Positions 26,823 through 36,615 of a stretch of DNA of 64,000 nt are shown in pieces. This DNA comes from Leifsonia sp. ALI-44-B (lineage in GTDB: Bacteria; Actinomycetota; Actinomycetes; Actinomycetales; Microbacteriaceae). Below the pieces are notes generated by a model, which was given only the letters and a program-made list of their open reading frames with translations, did not search any database and was not told the DNA's origin. Position 1 is the stretch's first letter. Each line of letters starts with the position of its first letter. A program made the position numbers and the translations under genes. Location of the stretch: the NCBI RefSeq assembly GCF_001984125.1, contig NZ_MTQL01000006.1:930001-994000 (forward strand), read 5' to 3'.

Positions 26823-27800
26823 TCAGGCCGCGCCGTCGAACATCGACGTGACCGAACCCTCTTCGAACACCGCCTGGATGGCCTGGGCGACGAGAGGCGC
26901 GATCGGCAAGATCGTGAGCTTCTCGAAGCGCTTCTCTTCGGGGATGGGCAGCGTGTCGGTGACGACGACCGAGTCGATGGCGTCGCTCTGCAGCAGCTCG
27001 ACGGCCGGGTCGCTGAACACGGCGTGCGTGGCGGCGACGACGACGCCCAGGGCGCCGGCCTTCTTGAGCGCTTCGGCGGCCTTCACGATGGTGCGGCCGG
27101 TGTCGATCAAGTCGTCGACGAGCAGGCACACGCGGCCCGACACGTCACCGACGATCTCGTGCACCGACACCTGGTTGGGCACCAGCGGGTCGCGACGCTT
27201 GTGGATGATGGCCAGCGGCGCGCCCAGCTTGTCGCTCCAGATATCGGCCACGCGCACACGACCCATATCGGGCGACACCACGGTGAGCGTGTCGGTCGCC
27301 ATCTTGGCGCGGAAGTGCTCGAGTAGCACGGGCATGGCGAAGAGGTGGTCGACGGGGCCGTCGAAGAAGCCCTGGATCTGTGCGGCGTGCAGGTCGACCG
27401 ACATGATGCGGTCGGCGCCGGCGGCCTTGAACAGGTCGGCGACAAGGCGCGCTGAGATGGGCTCGCGGCCGCGACCCTTCTTGTCTTGACGGGCGTAGGG
27501 GTAGAACGGCGCGACAACGGTGATGCGCTTGGCGGATGCTCGCTTCAGGGCGTCGACCATGATGAGCTGCTCCATGAGCCACTCGTTGATGGGCGCCGTG
27601 TGCGACTGGATGACGAAGGCATCCGACCCGCGCACGCTCTCGTCGAACCGCGCATAGATCTCGCCGTTGGCGAAGGTGCGCGAATCGGTGGGAACGAGCT
27701 CGGACCCGAGCTCTGCGGCGATCTCCTCTGCCAACTCAGGGTGCGCACGCCCCGAGATCAGGACGAGGCGTTTCTGGCCGGTGATTTTGATGCCGGACAC
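26823..27800 (-). CDS. prs: Ribose-phosphate pyrophosphokinase (PRPP synthetase)
   Basis: A 325-residue enzyme that makes PRPP from ribose 5-phosphate and ATP, feeding purine, pyrimidine, histidine and tryptophan synthesis. The class I features are present: SGRAHPELAEEIAAELG near the start, the signature DLHAAQIQGFFDGPVDHL (about 137-154), the flexible loop KRRDP, and the PRPP-binding VCLLVDDLIDTGRTIV (about 220-235). It lies 57 bases downstream of glmU on the same strand; the glmU-prs pair is a common bacterial unit. Confidence 0.98.
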   Translation of the reverse strand: MSGIKITGQKRLVLISGRAHPELAEEIAAELGSELVPTDSRTFANGEIYARFDESVRGSDAFVIQSHTAPINEWLMEQLIMVDALKRASAKRITVVAPFYPYARQDKKGRGREPISARLVADLFKAAGADRIMSVDLHAAQIQGFFDGPVDHLFAMPVLLEHFRAKMATDTLTVVSPDMGRVRVADIWSDKLGAPLAIIHKRRDPLVPNQVSVHEIVGDVSGRVCLLVDDLIDTGRTIVKAAEALKKAGALGVVVAATHAVFSDPAVELLQSDAIDSVVVTDTLPIPEEKRFEKLTILPIAPLVAQAIQAVFEEGSVTSMFDGAA

Positions 27801-27857
27801 GAACCCTGCTTTCTGCCGGGCGACCCGGCATCTTGCCTCTCGGCGGTATTTCTGTGA

Positions 27858-29321
27858 TTAACCTTCGGTGGTGTTGCCCGAGGTTTCCGAAGCCTCCCGG
27901 GGAGAGGCGGCTTCGGCGGCTTGTGCTGCCTCGCTGCCCGGGCGGTGAGTCGAAACCCACCCCTCGAGGTTGCGCTGCGGGGCGACGTTGATGGCGAGGG
28001 ACCCGGCCGGCACGCTCTTGCGAACCACCGTGCCCGCGCCCGTGTACGCTCCGTCGCCAATTCTAATCGGTGCGACGAAGACGTTGTGCGATCCCGTTCG
28101 AACGTGCGAACCGATCTCGGAGGCGTGCTTGTTGACGCCGTCGTAGTTGGCGAAGATCGTGCCGGCGCCGATGTTCGAGCCCTCGCCGACCGTGGCGTCG
28201 CCCACATAAGACAGGTGGGGCACCTTGCTGCCGTCGCCGATCGACGAGTTCTTGGTCTCGACGAAGGTGCCGATCTTGCCGTCGACGCCGAGGCGGGTGT
28301 TGGGCCGCAGGTAGGCGAAGGGGCCGACACTCGCCCCCGCGCCGATGACGGCGAGCGTGGCATCCGTGCGTTTGACCGTCGCGTTCTCGCCGATCTCGCA
28401 GTCGAGGATGGTGCTGTCGGGGCCCACGATCGCGCCCTCGGCGATGACGGTCGCGCCGAGGATCTGCGTGCCGGGGAGGATCGTGACGTCGGGAGCAAGC
28501 TTGGCCTGCACGTCGATCCAGGTGGATGAGGGGTCTTGGATGGTGACGCCGGCCAGCTGCCAGCGGCGCAGAACGATCTGGTTGAGGCGCCAGGTGGCGG
28601 TGGAGAGCTGCACGCGGTCGTTGATGCCCTCGGCGATCCAGGCATCCGACACGGGAACGGCGATGACGTCGTCGCCCGAGGTGCGCATGAGGTGGATGAC
28701 ATCGGTCAGGTACTTCTCGCCCTGGGCGTTGTCGACGCCCAGCTTGCCGAGCTGCTCGCGCAGCGCCGGGGCACGGAACAGGTAGACGCCCGCGTTGATC
28801 TCCGTGGCGGCCAACTGCTCGGGCGTGGCGTCCTTCTGCTCGACGATCTGGTCGAGGGCGTCGTCGGCGGTGCGGATGATGCGGCCGTAGCCCGTGGCAT
28901 CGGCCAAGATCGCCGACAGGATGGTGGCCGAAACGGGCTGGCGGCGGTGGTGCTCGATCAGGTTGCCGAGCGTGTCGGCGTTGAGCAGCGGAACGTCGCC
29001 GTTGATGACGAGCACATCGCCGTCGAAGTCGGCAGGAAGGGCCTCGACCGCGAGTTCGACCGCGCGGCCCGTGCCGGGGATTTCGTCCTGGTCGACGATG
29101 ACCGTGCCGGGCAGGTCGCGCTCGATGACCTCGACGAGGCGCTCGCGCTCGTGGCGCACAACGGCGAGCACGTGCGCGGCATCGAGCGCACCGGCGGTTG
29201 CCAGCACGTGCGAGACGACGGGCAGGCCGCCCAGCGGGTGCAGGAGCTTGGGGGTGCGGGATTTCATGCGCGTGCCCTGGCCGGCGGCCAGAACGATGAT
29301 TGCGAGAGTCGAGTCCGTCAT
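27858..29321 (-). CDS. glmU: Bifunctional GlmU: GlcNAc-1-phosphate uridyltransferase / GlcN-1-phosphate acetyltransferase
   Basis: A 487-residue enzyme for the last two steps to UDP-GlcNAc, the peptidoglycan precursor. The N-terminal uridyltransferase (about 1-235) has LAAGQGTRMKS and the INGDVPLL metal-binding Asp. The C-terminal left-handed beta helix (about 255-460) shows hexapeptide repeats and the acetyltransferase active-site run KNSSIGDGSKVPHLSYVGDA. The tail is Ala/Ser/Glu-rich. The ATG at 29319-29321 was chosen over the GTG one codon earlier because AAGGGA is then five bases upstream. prs follows. Confidence 0.97.
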   Translation of the reverse strand: MTDSTLAIIVLAAGQGTRMKSRTPKLLHPLGGLPVVSHVLATAGALDAAHVLAVVRHERERLVEVIERDLPGTVIVDQDEIPGTGRAVELAVEALPADFDGDVLVINGDVPLLNADTLGNLIEHHRRQPVSATILSAILADATGYGRIIRTADDALDQIVEQKDATPEQLAATEINAGVYLFRAPALREQLGKLGVDNAQGEKYLTDVIHLMRTSGDDVIAVPVSDAWIAEGINDRVQLSTATWRLNQIVLRRWQLAGVTIQDPSSTWIDVQAKLAPDVTILPGTQILGATVIAEGAIVGPDSTILDCEIGENATVKRTDATLAVIGAGASVGPFAYLRPNTRLGVDGKIGTFVETKNSSIGDGSKVPHLSYVGDATVGEGSNIGAGTIFANYDGVNKHASEIGSHVRTGSHNVFVAPIRIGDGAYTGAGTVVRKSVPAGSLAINVAPQRNLEGWVSTHRPGSEAAQAAEAASPREASETSGNTTEG

Positions 29322-29431
29322 CACATTCCCTTGAGTCGGGGCCGGGCTGGAACGCCCACTGAACCGTATCGAGGCTACCGGACTCGTGCCCGCAAGAATT
29401 CTCGAGAATGCGCTGTCGCGTTATTTTCGAG

Positions 29432-29503
29432 CTCCGCCTCCAGGACTCGAACCTAGACCTAACAGCTCCAAAGGCTGCCGTGCTGCCATTACACCAAGGC
29501 GGA
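29432..29503 (-). tRNA. tRNA-Gln (UUG anticodon)
   Basis: A 72-base cloverleaf without encoded CCA. The acceptor TCCGCCT/AGGCGGA, discriminator G, anticodon stem GCAGC/GCTGT around loop CTTTGGA (anticodon TTG), and T arm with GGTTCGAGTCC are all present. The 5' T and the D-arm TGGTGTAATGGCAGCA are typical of tRNA-Gln. It is transcribed toward glmU. Confidence 0.93.
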
Positions 29504-29629
29504 CCGTGCGCGTGCGCACCAGACAAGTCTGCCAGATGCGGCGGCCCCGGTGCGCGCGAGTGTCGGAGGTTCGCGCCCGGGCGGCCTTCAGACGGGCGCT
29601 GCACGCCGGCGTCCCGACATAATGGACGA

Positions 29630-30136
29630 ATGGATGCCCCGCACGACGAAGTCGACCGGATCGTCGAGGACTGGCGGCGCGAACGCCCCGACCTCGACTT
29701 CTCGCCGCTCGAAGTGTTGAGCCGCGTGGGCCGGCTGGCGAAACACCTGGATCGGGCGAGGCGCACGGCGTTCACGCGGTCGGAGCTCGAGGCATCCGAA
29801 TTCGATGTGTTGGCGGCCCTGCGCCGCGCGGGCGAGCCGTTCGCCGCGTCACCCAAGTACCTGTTGCAGCAGACGCTCGTGTCGTCCGGCACCATGACGA
29901 ATCGCATCGACCGACTCGTGGGGCGGGGGCTCGTCGAGCGCCGCACCGACCCGCACGACGGCCGCGGCATCCTGGTCGTCATGACACCGGCAGGGCTGAC
30001 CCGCGTGGATGCCGCCATCACCCGTCTCGTCGACGCGGAGGCCGAGCTGCTCGGCGCCCTCTCCCCCGCCGACCGTCGCCGCCTCTCGGCGCTCCTGCGC
30101 ACCCTCAGCCGCGACTTCGACGAGCTGGCGCCCTGA
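29630..30136 (+). CDS. MarR family transcriptional regulator
   Basis: A 168-residue winged helix regulator. The DNA-binding part is at about 55-115: FDVLAALRRAGEPFAASPKYLL, recognition helix SSGTMTNRIDRL, and the wing VERRTDPHDGRGILVVMTPAG, a very typical MarR sequence. Long N- and C-terminal helices for dimerisation flank it. The ATG at 29630 starts just after the tRNA promoter space. It stands alone, with no divergent partner apart from tRNA-Gln, so its target cannot be inferred. It converges with a run of small membrane-protein genes. Confidence 0.92.
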   Translation: MDAPHDEVDRIVEDWRRERPDLDFSPLEVLSRVGRLAKHLDRARRTAFTRSELEASEFDVLAALRRAGEPFAASPKYLLQQTLVSSGTMTNRIDRLVGRGLVERRTDPHDGRGILVVMTPAGLTRVDAAITRLVDAEAELLGALSPADRRRLSALLRTLSRDFDELAP

Positions 30137-30139
30137 GCT

Positions 30140-30283
30140 TTACTCGCTAGGACGCACGTGCCGCGGTTCTCCTCGGCCACCGCGCCGTCGGCGGCGCTGA
30201 TGCCAGCGTACGCGGAGGAACTGCGCGATCACGTCGAACGCAGCGCCGATGACCTCGCCGATGACTTCGAAAAGCAGGCTCAT
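30140..30283 (-). CDS. Small predicted membrane-associated protein (47 residues)
   Basis: A 47-residue open frame from ATG at 30281-30283 to TAA. The first 24 residues are hydrophobic or amphipathic (MSLLFEVIGEVIGAAFDVIA), followed by a very basic stretch with five successive arginines. This resembles small membrane or membrane-surface proteins with a cytoplasmic basic tail. It begins 34 bases after the stop of the next upstream small gene and ends three bases from the convergent MarR gene. No strong ribosome binding site is seen, and no family is recognised, so it may be a chance frame. Confidence 0.4.
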   Translation of the reverse strand: MSLLFEVIGEVIGAAFDVIAQFLRVRWHQRRRRRGGRGEPRHVRPSE

Positions 30284-30317
30284 CCGGTGACGACCGTCGC
30301 GTAGGGAGACCGCGCCA

Positions 30318-30596
30318 TCAGACGTTCTCGCTCTCGCCCGGGGATCTATCGGGAGTCGGAGCGCGCTGCGGAGCGGGATCGGGGCCTTGCGGTCTGGGGT
30401 TCTTCTTCAGCGCGACGATACCCGTGATCGCTAAAACGACACCAAGTCCGAGTTGACCCCACAGGCCCTTCCATGATGCCGACGAAATCAACATGAGAAC
30501 CGGGATGCTGATCGAGAGCGCACCGAGGACGACGGCGAACCAGGCTCGCGCGCGCGCCGCTTCGACGCGGCGGCGCTGTTGGAGGGGTGTGGTCAC
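30318..30596 (-). CDS. Small two-span membrane protein, function unknown
   Basis: A 92-residue protein with a basic start (QQRRRVEAARARA), two likely membrane spans (about 19-41 and 45-63) and a hydrophilic Pro/Glu-rich tail (PQGPDPAPQRAPTPDRSPGE). Both ends are then cytoplasmic by the positive-inside rule. The GTG start lies nine bases after the stop of the YqjF-like gene, so both are probably co-transcribed. No family was recognised. Confidence 0.65.
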   Translation of the reverse strand: MTTPLQQRRRVEAARARAWFAVVLGALSISIPVLMLISSASWKGLWGQLGLGVVLAITGIVALKKNPRPQGPDPAPQRAPTPDRSPGESENV

Positions 30597-30605
30597 GGGA
30601 ACAAC

Positions 30606-31412
30606 CTAGTGGCGTCGGGCAGACGGGGACAACGGGGTCGGGCGACTGAAGACCGTTTTGACTCCCGGCGAGTAGAGGACCGAGTCGGGAGGGGTGTCGG
30701 CGAGCGCGGCGAATCCGGCGGCCTCGAGGAGCGTGTCGTCGAGGTGGAGCAGCTCGGCGCGTTGGAGCGGCCAGGGGCCGTGATGGTTCGACCCGAACCA
30801 GGTGCGGCCGAGGTGGGTCTCGTGGAATGCCCAGCGCGCGGTGAGGAACTCGGCGATCGGATCGCCCGTGACGGCTCCCGGCAGGGCACGCGCAATGAGG
30901 TGGGTGGAGGCGCTGGGCACGTGGCCGGGGTTGCGTTTGTCGCCGAGGAGACGGTCGGCGAGGTGGCGGCGCGAACGGTAGGCGAAGAGCTCGCCCCGGT
31001 CGTCGGAGCGGCGGCCCATCGACATCCGGGCCCAGCGATAGGGCAGGCCGAACGCGGCCCGGGCCGTGAGTACGCTGACGAGCCGCGAGGCGTCGAGGGA
31101 GGCGAAGACGACGGCTCGGCGGCCGTGGTCGTCGATCGAATAGAGCCGCACGTTGATCTCGGGGAACGTGCCGAAGAAGGGCACCGGGGGCAGGCCGAAG
31201 AAGGCACTGTCCGAGAGGCGGAAGGCGATGAGGCCCACCCAGCTCGAGCCGTCGATGACGTCGGGGCGCGTGCCGGGCGGCAAGAGCGGCGCAACCTGCG
31301 CGGGGTCGACGCGCCAGTGCAGGAACGTGAGGTCGCTCCAGCGTTGCGCGATGATGGCGCGGCCGGGAAGCTCGGGGGCGTCGGGCCAGGTCGCCGTCGC
31401 GGGTTCGCTCAT
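30606..31412 (-). CDS. YqjF-like protein, DUF2071 family
   Basis: A 268-residue soluble protein. The family pattern is clear: LTFLHWRVDPAQVAPLLPPG (about 29-48), GSSWVGLIAFRLSD, FPEINVRLY and the late GSNHHGPWPLQRAELL. DUF2071 proteins adopt an acetoacetate decarboxylase-like fold; no reaction is established for most of them. The start ATG overlaps nothing and has a weak ribosome binding site. It is followed in the same direction by two small membrane protein genes, and preceded by metI after an 81-base gap with a stem-loop. Confidence 0.88.
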   Translation of the reverse strand: MSEPATATWPDAPELPGRAIIAQRWSDLTFLHWRVDPAQVAPLLPPGTRPDVIDGSSWVGLIAFRLSDSAFFGLPPVPFFGTFPEINVRLYSIDDHGRRAVVFASLDASRLVSVLTARAAFGLPYRWARMSMGRRSDDRGELFAYRSRRHLADRLLGDKRNPGHVPSASTHLIARALPGAVTGDPIAEFLTARWAFHETHLGRTWFGSNHHGPWPLQRAELLHLDDTLLEAAGFAALADTPPDSVLYSPGVKTVFSRPTPLSPSARRH

Positions 31413-31443
31413 GGGCTCAGCCTAGGACTCGGGAACGACGAAA

Positions 31444-31479
31444 CGGATGCCGCGGCCGGGGTTTGGCTCGCGACATCCG
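31444..31479 (-). terminator. Stem-loop after metI
   Basis: CGGATGCCGCG pairs with CGCGACATCCG except for one mismatch, around a 14-base loop, 14 bases after the metI stop. It is a plausible terminator for the metQ-metN-metI operon, without a uridine tract. Confidence 0.45.
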
Positions 31480-31493
31480 CTCGGGTGGGTCGA

Positions 31494-32168
31494 TCAGCGG
31501 CGCAGGGCCTTGCGCGCCAGCCAGTTGCCGAAGAACTGAACGAGCTGCACCATGACGATGATGATGATCGTGACGACGATGGTGACTTCCCAGTTGAAGC
31601 GGCCGTAGCCGTAGACGATGGCGAAGTCACCCAGGCCGCGGCCGCCGATCGAACCGGCGATGGCCGACATGTCGACGATGGCGATGAACACGAACGTGTA
31701 GCCGAGGATGAGGGGTCCGAGCGCCTCGGGAACGAGCAAAGTCGTGATGATGCGCCATGGGCTCGCGCCGACGGCACGGGCGGCCTCGATGGTTCCCGGG
31801 TCGATGGACACGAGGTTCTGTTCGACGATGCGCGCGATGCCGAACGTGGCGCCCACGATCATGGTGAAGATCGCGGCGGTCGTGCCGATGGTCACGCCGA
31901 TGACGGCCATCGTGACGGGTTGCAGGGCCGCGATCAGGATGATGAACGGGATGGGCCGCACGATGTTGACGAGCACGTTGAGGATGGCGTTGACCGCCGT
32001 GTTCTGCAGGATGCCGCCGCGCCGGGTCGTATAGAGCAGGATGCCGAAGACGAGGCCGAGGAATCCGGCCACAAGCAACGTGACGGCGACCATGTAGAGG
32101 GTCAGCCACAGGTTCTCGAGCAGCAACGGGCCGAGCTGACCCCAATCGGTGGTGGCGGTGCGGATCAT
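31494..32168 (-). CDS. metI: Methionine ABC transporter permease MetI
   Basis: A 224-residue inner-membrane permease with five spans. The binding-protein-dependent domain is complete: the N-terminal TLYMVAVTLLVAGFLGLVFG, the conserved NIVRPIPFIILIAALQPVT (about 68-86), and the EAA loop VSIDPGTIEAARAVGASPWRII (read in two parts, about 121-142). The ATG overlaps the metN stop (ATGA). MetI homodimers form the channel for D/L-methionine import with MetN and MetQ. The gene order metQ-metN-metI on the minus strand is a standard operon. Confidence 0.95.
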   Translation of the reverse strand: MIRTATTDWGQLGPLLLENLWLTLYMVAVTLLVAGFLGLVFGILLYTTRRGGILQNTAVNAILNVLVNIVRPIPFIILIAALQPVTMAVIGVTIGTTAAIFTMIVGATFGIARIVEQNLVSIDPGTIEAARAVGASPWRIITTLLVPEALGPLILGYTFVFIAIVDMSAIAGSIGGRGLGDFAIVYGYGRFNWEVTIVVTIIIIVMVQLVQFFGNWLARKALRR

Positions 32169-33187
32169 GCGGCCACCTCCTCGACCGTGGTGAGGGCTCT
32201 CAGGTCGGTCACGAGGCGCTCGACGTCGGCGTCCGAACCCGAGAGCTCGACCGTGAGCGAGCCGAATGACTTCGACTGGATGGCGCTGATGCCGCCATAG
32301 ACGATCTCGAAGCGCACGCCGTAACGTTCGTGCGCATGCGAGAGAACCTCGCCGACGCGCGCCGACTCGTGCACCTCGACGTTCACGATGCGACCCGTGT
32401 GACTGCCGCGCAGACGCTGGATGTCGTCGGTGGCCGGCTGATTGCGGATGACCGTGCTGATGAACTTCTTGGCCGTGTCGGTCTGCGGGTCCGAGAAGAC
32501 GTCGAACACGTTGCCCTCTTCGACGATCTTGCCGTCGGCGAGCACGGCCACGCGGTCGGCGATGGAGCGGACGACATCCATCTCGTGTGTGATGACGATG
32601 ATCGTGACGCCCAGCTCGGCGTTGACCTTCTTGAGCAGGCGCAGCACCTCCTGCGTGGTCTCGGGGTCGAGCGCCGACGTCGACTCGTCGGCCAGCAGCA
32701 GCTTGGGCGACGTGGCGAGGGCGCGGGCGATGCCGACGCGCTGTTTCTGGCCGCCCGAGAGCTGCTCGGGGTAGTCGTAGGCGCGGTGCAGCAGACCGAC
32801 GAAGTCGAGCAACTCGGCGACGCGCTTGTCACGGTCGGCCTTCGACCAGCCGGCGACCCGCAGCGGGTAGGCCACGTTGCCCGCGATGGTGCGCGACCGG
32901 AACAGGTTGAACTGCTGGAAGATCATGCCGATACCGAGCCGCAGGGGCCGGATCTCGCGCTCCTTGAGCGACGAAATCTCGTGTCCGTCGACGACGACCC
33001 GCCCGCTCGTGACGCGCTCTAGCCCGTTGATGAGGCGCACGAGCGTCGACTTGCCCGCCCCCGAGTGGCCGATGATGCCGTAGATCTCGCCCGCTTCGAC
33101 GGCCAGCGAGACACCGTCGACGGCGTTCGTTTTCTCCTTCTGGCCGTACGTCTTGACGACGTTCTCCAGTTCGACGAGAGGGGGCAT
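32165..33187 (-). CDS. metN: Methionine ABC transporter ATP-binding protein MetN
   Basis: A 340-residue ATPase. Walker A GHSGAGKST (about 40-48), Q-loop in MIFQQFNLF, signature LSGGQKQRVGIARAL, Walker B LLLADESTSALDPET and switch VITHEMDV are present. Residues about 262-338 form the NIL regulatory domain (FEIVYGGISAIQSKSFGSLTVEL), which in known MetN binds methionine and inhibits transport. The ATG at 33185-33187 follows AAGGACC. It overlaps metI by four bases and follows metQ after 122 bases that hold a large stem-loop. Confidence 0.96.
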   Translation of the reverse strand: MPPLVELENVVKTYGQKEKTNAVDGVSLAVEAGEIYGIIGHSGAGKSTLVRLINGLERVTSGRVVVDGHEISSLKEREIRPLRLGIGMIFQQFNLFRSRTIAGNVAYPLRVAGWSKADRDKRVAELLDFVGLLHRAYDYPEQLSGGQKQRVGIARALATSPKLLLADESTSALDPETTQEVLRLLKKVNAELGVTIIVITHEMDVVRSIADRVAVLADGKIVEEGNVFDVFSDPQTDTAKKFISTVIRNQPATDDIQRLRGSHTGRIVNVEVHESARVGEVLSHAHERYGVRFEIVYGGISAIQSKSFGSLTVELSGSDADVERLVTDLRALTTVEEVAA

Positions 33188-33243
33188 GTTGGTCCTTCGG
33201 TTGATGCGGGGTGTGGTGCGGATGGTGCGGATGCTCGCGCCGA

Positions 33244-33285
33244 CGGGGTCGGGTGGCCGCGACATCCGCGGACCGCCCGACCCCG
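33244..33285 (-). promoter_or_regulatory. Large stem-loop between metQ and metN
   Basis: CGGGGTCGGGTGGCCGCG (33244-33261) pairs almost completely with CGCGGACCGCCCGACCCCG (33267-33285) around a five-base loop, leaving one small bulge and a wobble. It lies 24 bases after the metQ stop. It probably lowers read-through or protects the metQ transcript, so that binding protein outnumbers the membrane subunits. Confidence 0.6.
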
Positions 33286-33309
33286 AGGGTCACGAGCGAG
33301 ACGTCATGG

Positions 33310-34341
33310 TTATTCGGACGCCTTCAACTGCTCTTCGATTTTCTTCAGCTCGGCGCGCAGCTCTTCGGGGGTCCAGCCCTCGACCAGCACGGCGCTGCCC
33401 TTCGATGCGGCCAGCACCTGGTCGGTGACCGTCTTGTCGTGCCAGAGTTCGGCCACCTTGAGGTAGGCGGGGTTGTCGGCGTCGGCTCCGCGGGCCACGA
33501 TCACGTTGATGTAGGGCGTGGCACCGGGGTCTGTGGGGTCGTCCTTGAAGATGGCCTTGTTGGGGTCGAGGCCGGCGTCGGCGACGTAGTTGTTGTTGAT
33601 GATCGAGCCGTCGACCGAGTCGAGCGACAGGGCGGTCTGCGCGGCATCCACCGTGACGACCGTGACCTTGGACTTCGCGGCGTCGATGTCGGCGGGGGTC
33701 GGGGTTGCCTTGTCACCGGTCAGAGTGATGAGGCCGGCCTTCTCGAGCACGAAGAGGCCGCGGGCCTGGTTCGACGGGTCGTTCGGGATGGCGATCTGCC
33801 CGCCCTCGGGAATGTCCTTCACGTCGGTCCACTTCTTGGAGTAGAGGCCGAGGGGGACGATGACTGTCGAGGCGATGGGCACGAGGTCGTCCCCGGTCTC
33901 GACGTTGTTCTGCGCGAGGAAGCGCAGGTGCTGGAACGAGTTGAGGTCGGTCTGCTTCTGCACGAGCGCCGGGTTGGGCTGCTGGTAGTCGCTGAAGTTG
34001 GTCACCTCGAGCGTGATGTTCTCCTTGGCGGCGAGCTTGGTGAGCGTGGCCCAGTAGTCCTGCGACGAGTCGGTGACACCGATCGAGACGGTAGTGGGGG
34101 CGGACGACGAACCCGAGCCCGAACCAGCGCCGTTGGCCTCCGTGGATGCCGGGGCCTGCAGGTTGACGATCACGAGCACGACGGCCACGATGACCGCGAT
34201 GAGGCCGACGGCGCCGCCGACGATCCAGCCGGTCTTCGACTTCTTGCGCTGGGGAAGCTGGGGCGCGTTGTTCGAGCCTGCGCCCGTGCCTGCGCTGGTG
34301 CCTGATCCGGTGGCGCCGGCGGGGATGTTGGTGCCTGACAT
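33310..34341 (-). CDS. metQ: Methionine-binding protein MetQ (NlpA family) with N-terminal membrane anchor
   Basis: A 343-residue substrate-binding protein. The NlpA domain (about 83-340) has IGVTDSSQDYW, NFSDYQQPNPAL (family DYxxPNxAL) and LNSFQHLRFL, then PIASTVIVPLGLYS and the family QIAIPNDPSNQARGL. Instead of a signal peptide with lipobox, the N-terminus is a Gly/Ser/Ala-rich cytoplasmic segment, a basic stop (QRKKSKTG) and one long membrane span (about 38-61), followed by a Ser/Gly linker. So it is probably held by an uncleaved span and not by lipid. A C-terminal helix (EELRAELKKIEEQLK) closes it. It is first in the met operon. Confidence 0.93.
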   Translation of the reverse strand: MSGTNIPAGATGSGTSAGTGAGSNNAPQLPQRKKSKTGWIVGGAVGLIAVIVAVVLVIVNLQAPASTEANGAGSGSGSSSAPTTVSIGVTDSSQDYWATLTKLAAKENITLEVTNFSDYQQPNPALVQKQTDLNSFQHLRFLAQNNVETGDDLVPIASTVIVPLGLYSKKWTDVKDIPEGGQIAIPNDPSNQARGLFVLEKAGLITLTGDKATPTPADIDAAKSKVTVVTVDAAQTALSLDSVDGSIINNNYVADAGLDPNKAIFKDDPTDPGATPYINVIVARGADADNPAYLKVAELWHDKTVTDQVLAASKGSAVLVEGWTPEELRAELKKIEEQLKASE

Positions 34342-34507
34342 GGTGCCTCTTTCGTTCTATGCCGTGGAGAAGTGTGGAAAAAATGAGGGGTGCTCGGGTG
34401 CGTGGTCACCCGGGCCGAAAGCCGTGTGGGGCCGCCCCGTCGAGCGGCCGAGACCCCAATATGGCAAGCCCCGGTCGGGTTGGCGAATTCGTGTTCCGCT
34501 CTGTGTC

Positions 34508-34527
34508 GTCATGTTTCGTTTCATGAC
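34508..34527. promoter_or_regulatory. Inverted repeat, candidate operator between metQ and the ABC-F gene
   Basis: GTCATG and CATGAC are separated by TTTCGTTT. It lies 167 bases before metQ and 72 bases before the ABC-F gene, in a 257-base divergent space that also holds a weaker stem (GCTCGGGTG/CACCCGGGC, 34393-34416). The regulator is unknown; control by methionine is a possible but untested idea. Confidence 0.4.
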
Positions 34528-34598
34528 AGAAGCGCCGAAACGGATGCCGGGAGCCCCCGCTGTTCACGGCACCCCGCTCCCCCGCCTACGCTGGACAG

Positions 34599-36458
<1,860 letters not shown>

Positions 36459-36460
36459 GA

Positions 36461-36550
36461 GCGTCGCGGCGGGGCTGCGCGTTCAGTCTGCGACGCGTGA
36501 GCCGGGGTGCGGGTCTTTGCGGCGGGGCTGCGTGTTGCCGCAGCGACACA
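36461..36550. repeat. Two degenerate direct repeats in a convergent gap
   Basis: GCGGCGGGGCTGCG occurs at 36466-36479 and again at 36519-36532, followed in both by a matching Cys-rich-looking DNA segment (GCGACGCG / GCGACACA). The unit is about 53 bases. It lies between the ABC-F gene and ispE and codes for nothing apparent. Confidence 0.55.
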
Positions 36551-36615
36551 GTCGGGGCGCGCGGAGCCTGACGGGCGTGTGAGCTCGCGAGGCAGCGCGC
36601 TAGCTGAGCAGCGGC

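Noticed and set aside
26823-29321. glmU and prs as a horizontally acquired pair
   Set aside because: Composition and order match the usual bacterial arrangement, so there is no sign of transfer.
34342-34598. SAM riboswitch before metQ
   Set aside because: I looked for the SAM-I and SAM-IV core words in the metQ leader. Only a loose resemblance was found, with no four-way junction, so I report only the inverted repeat.
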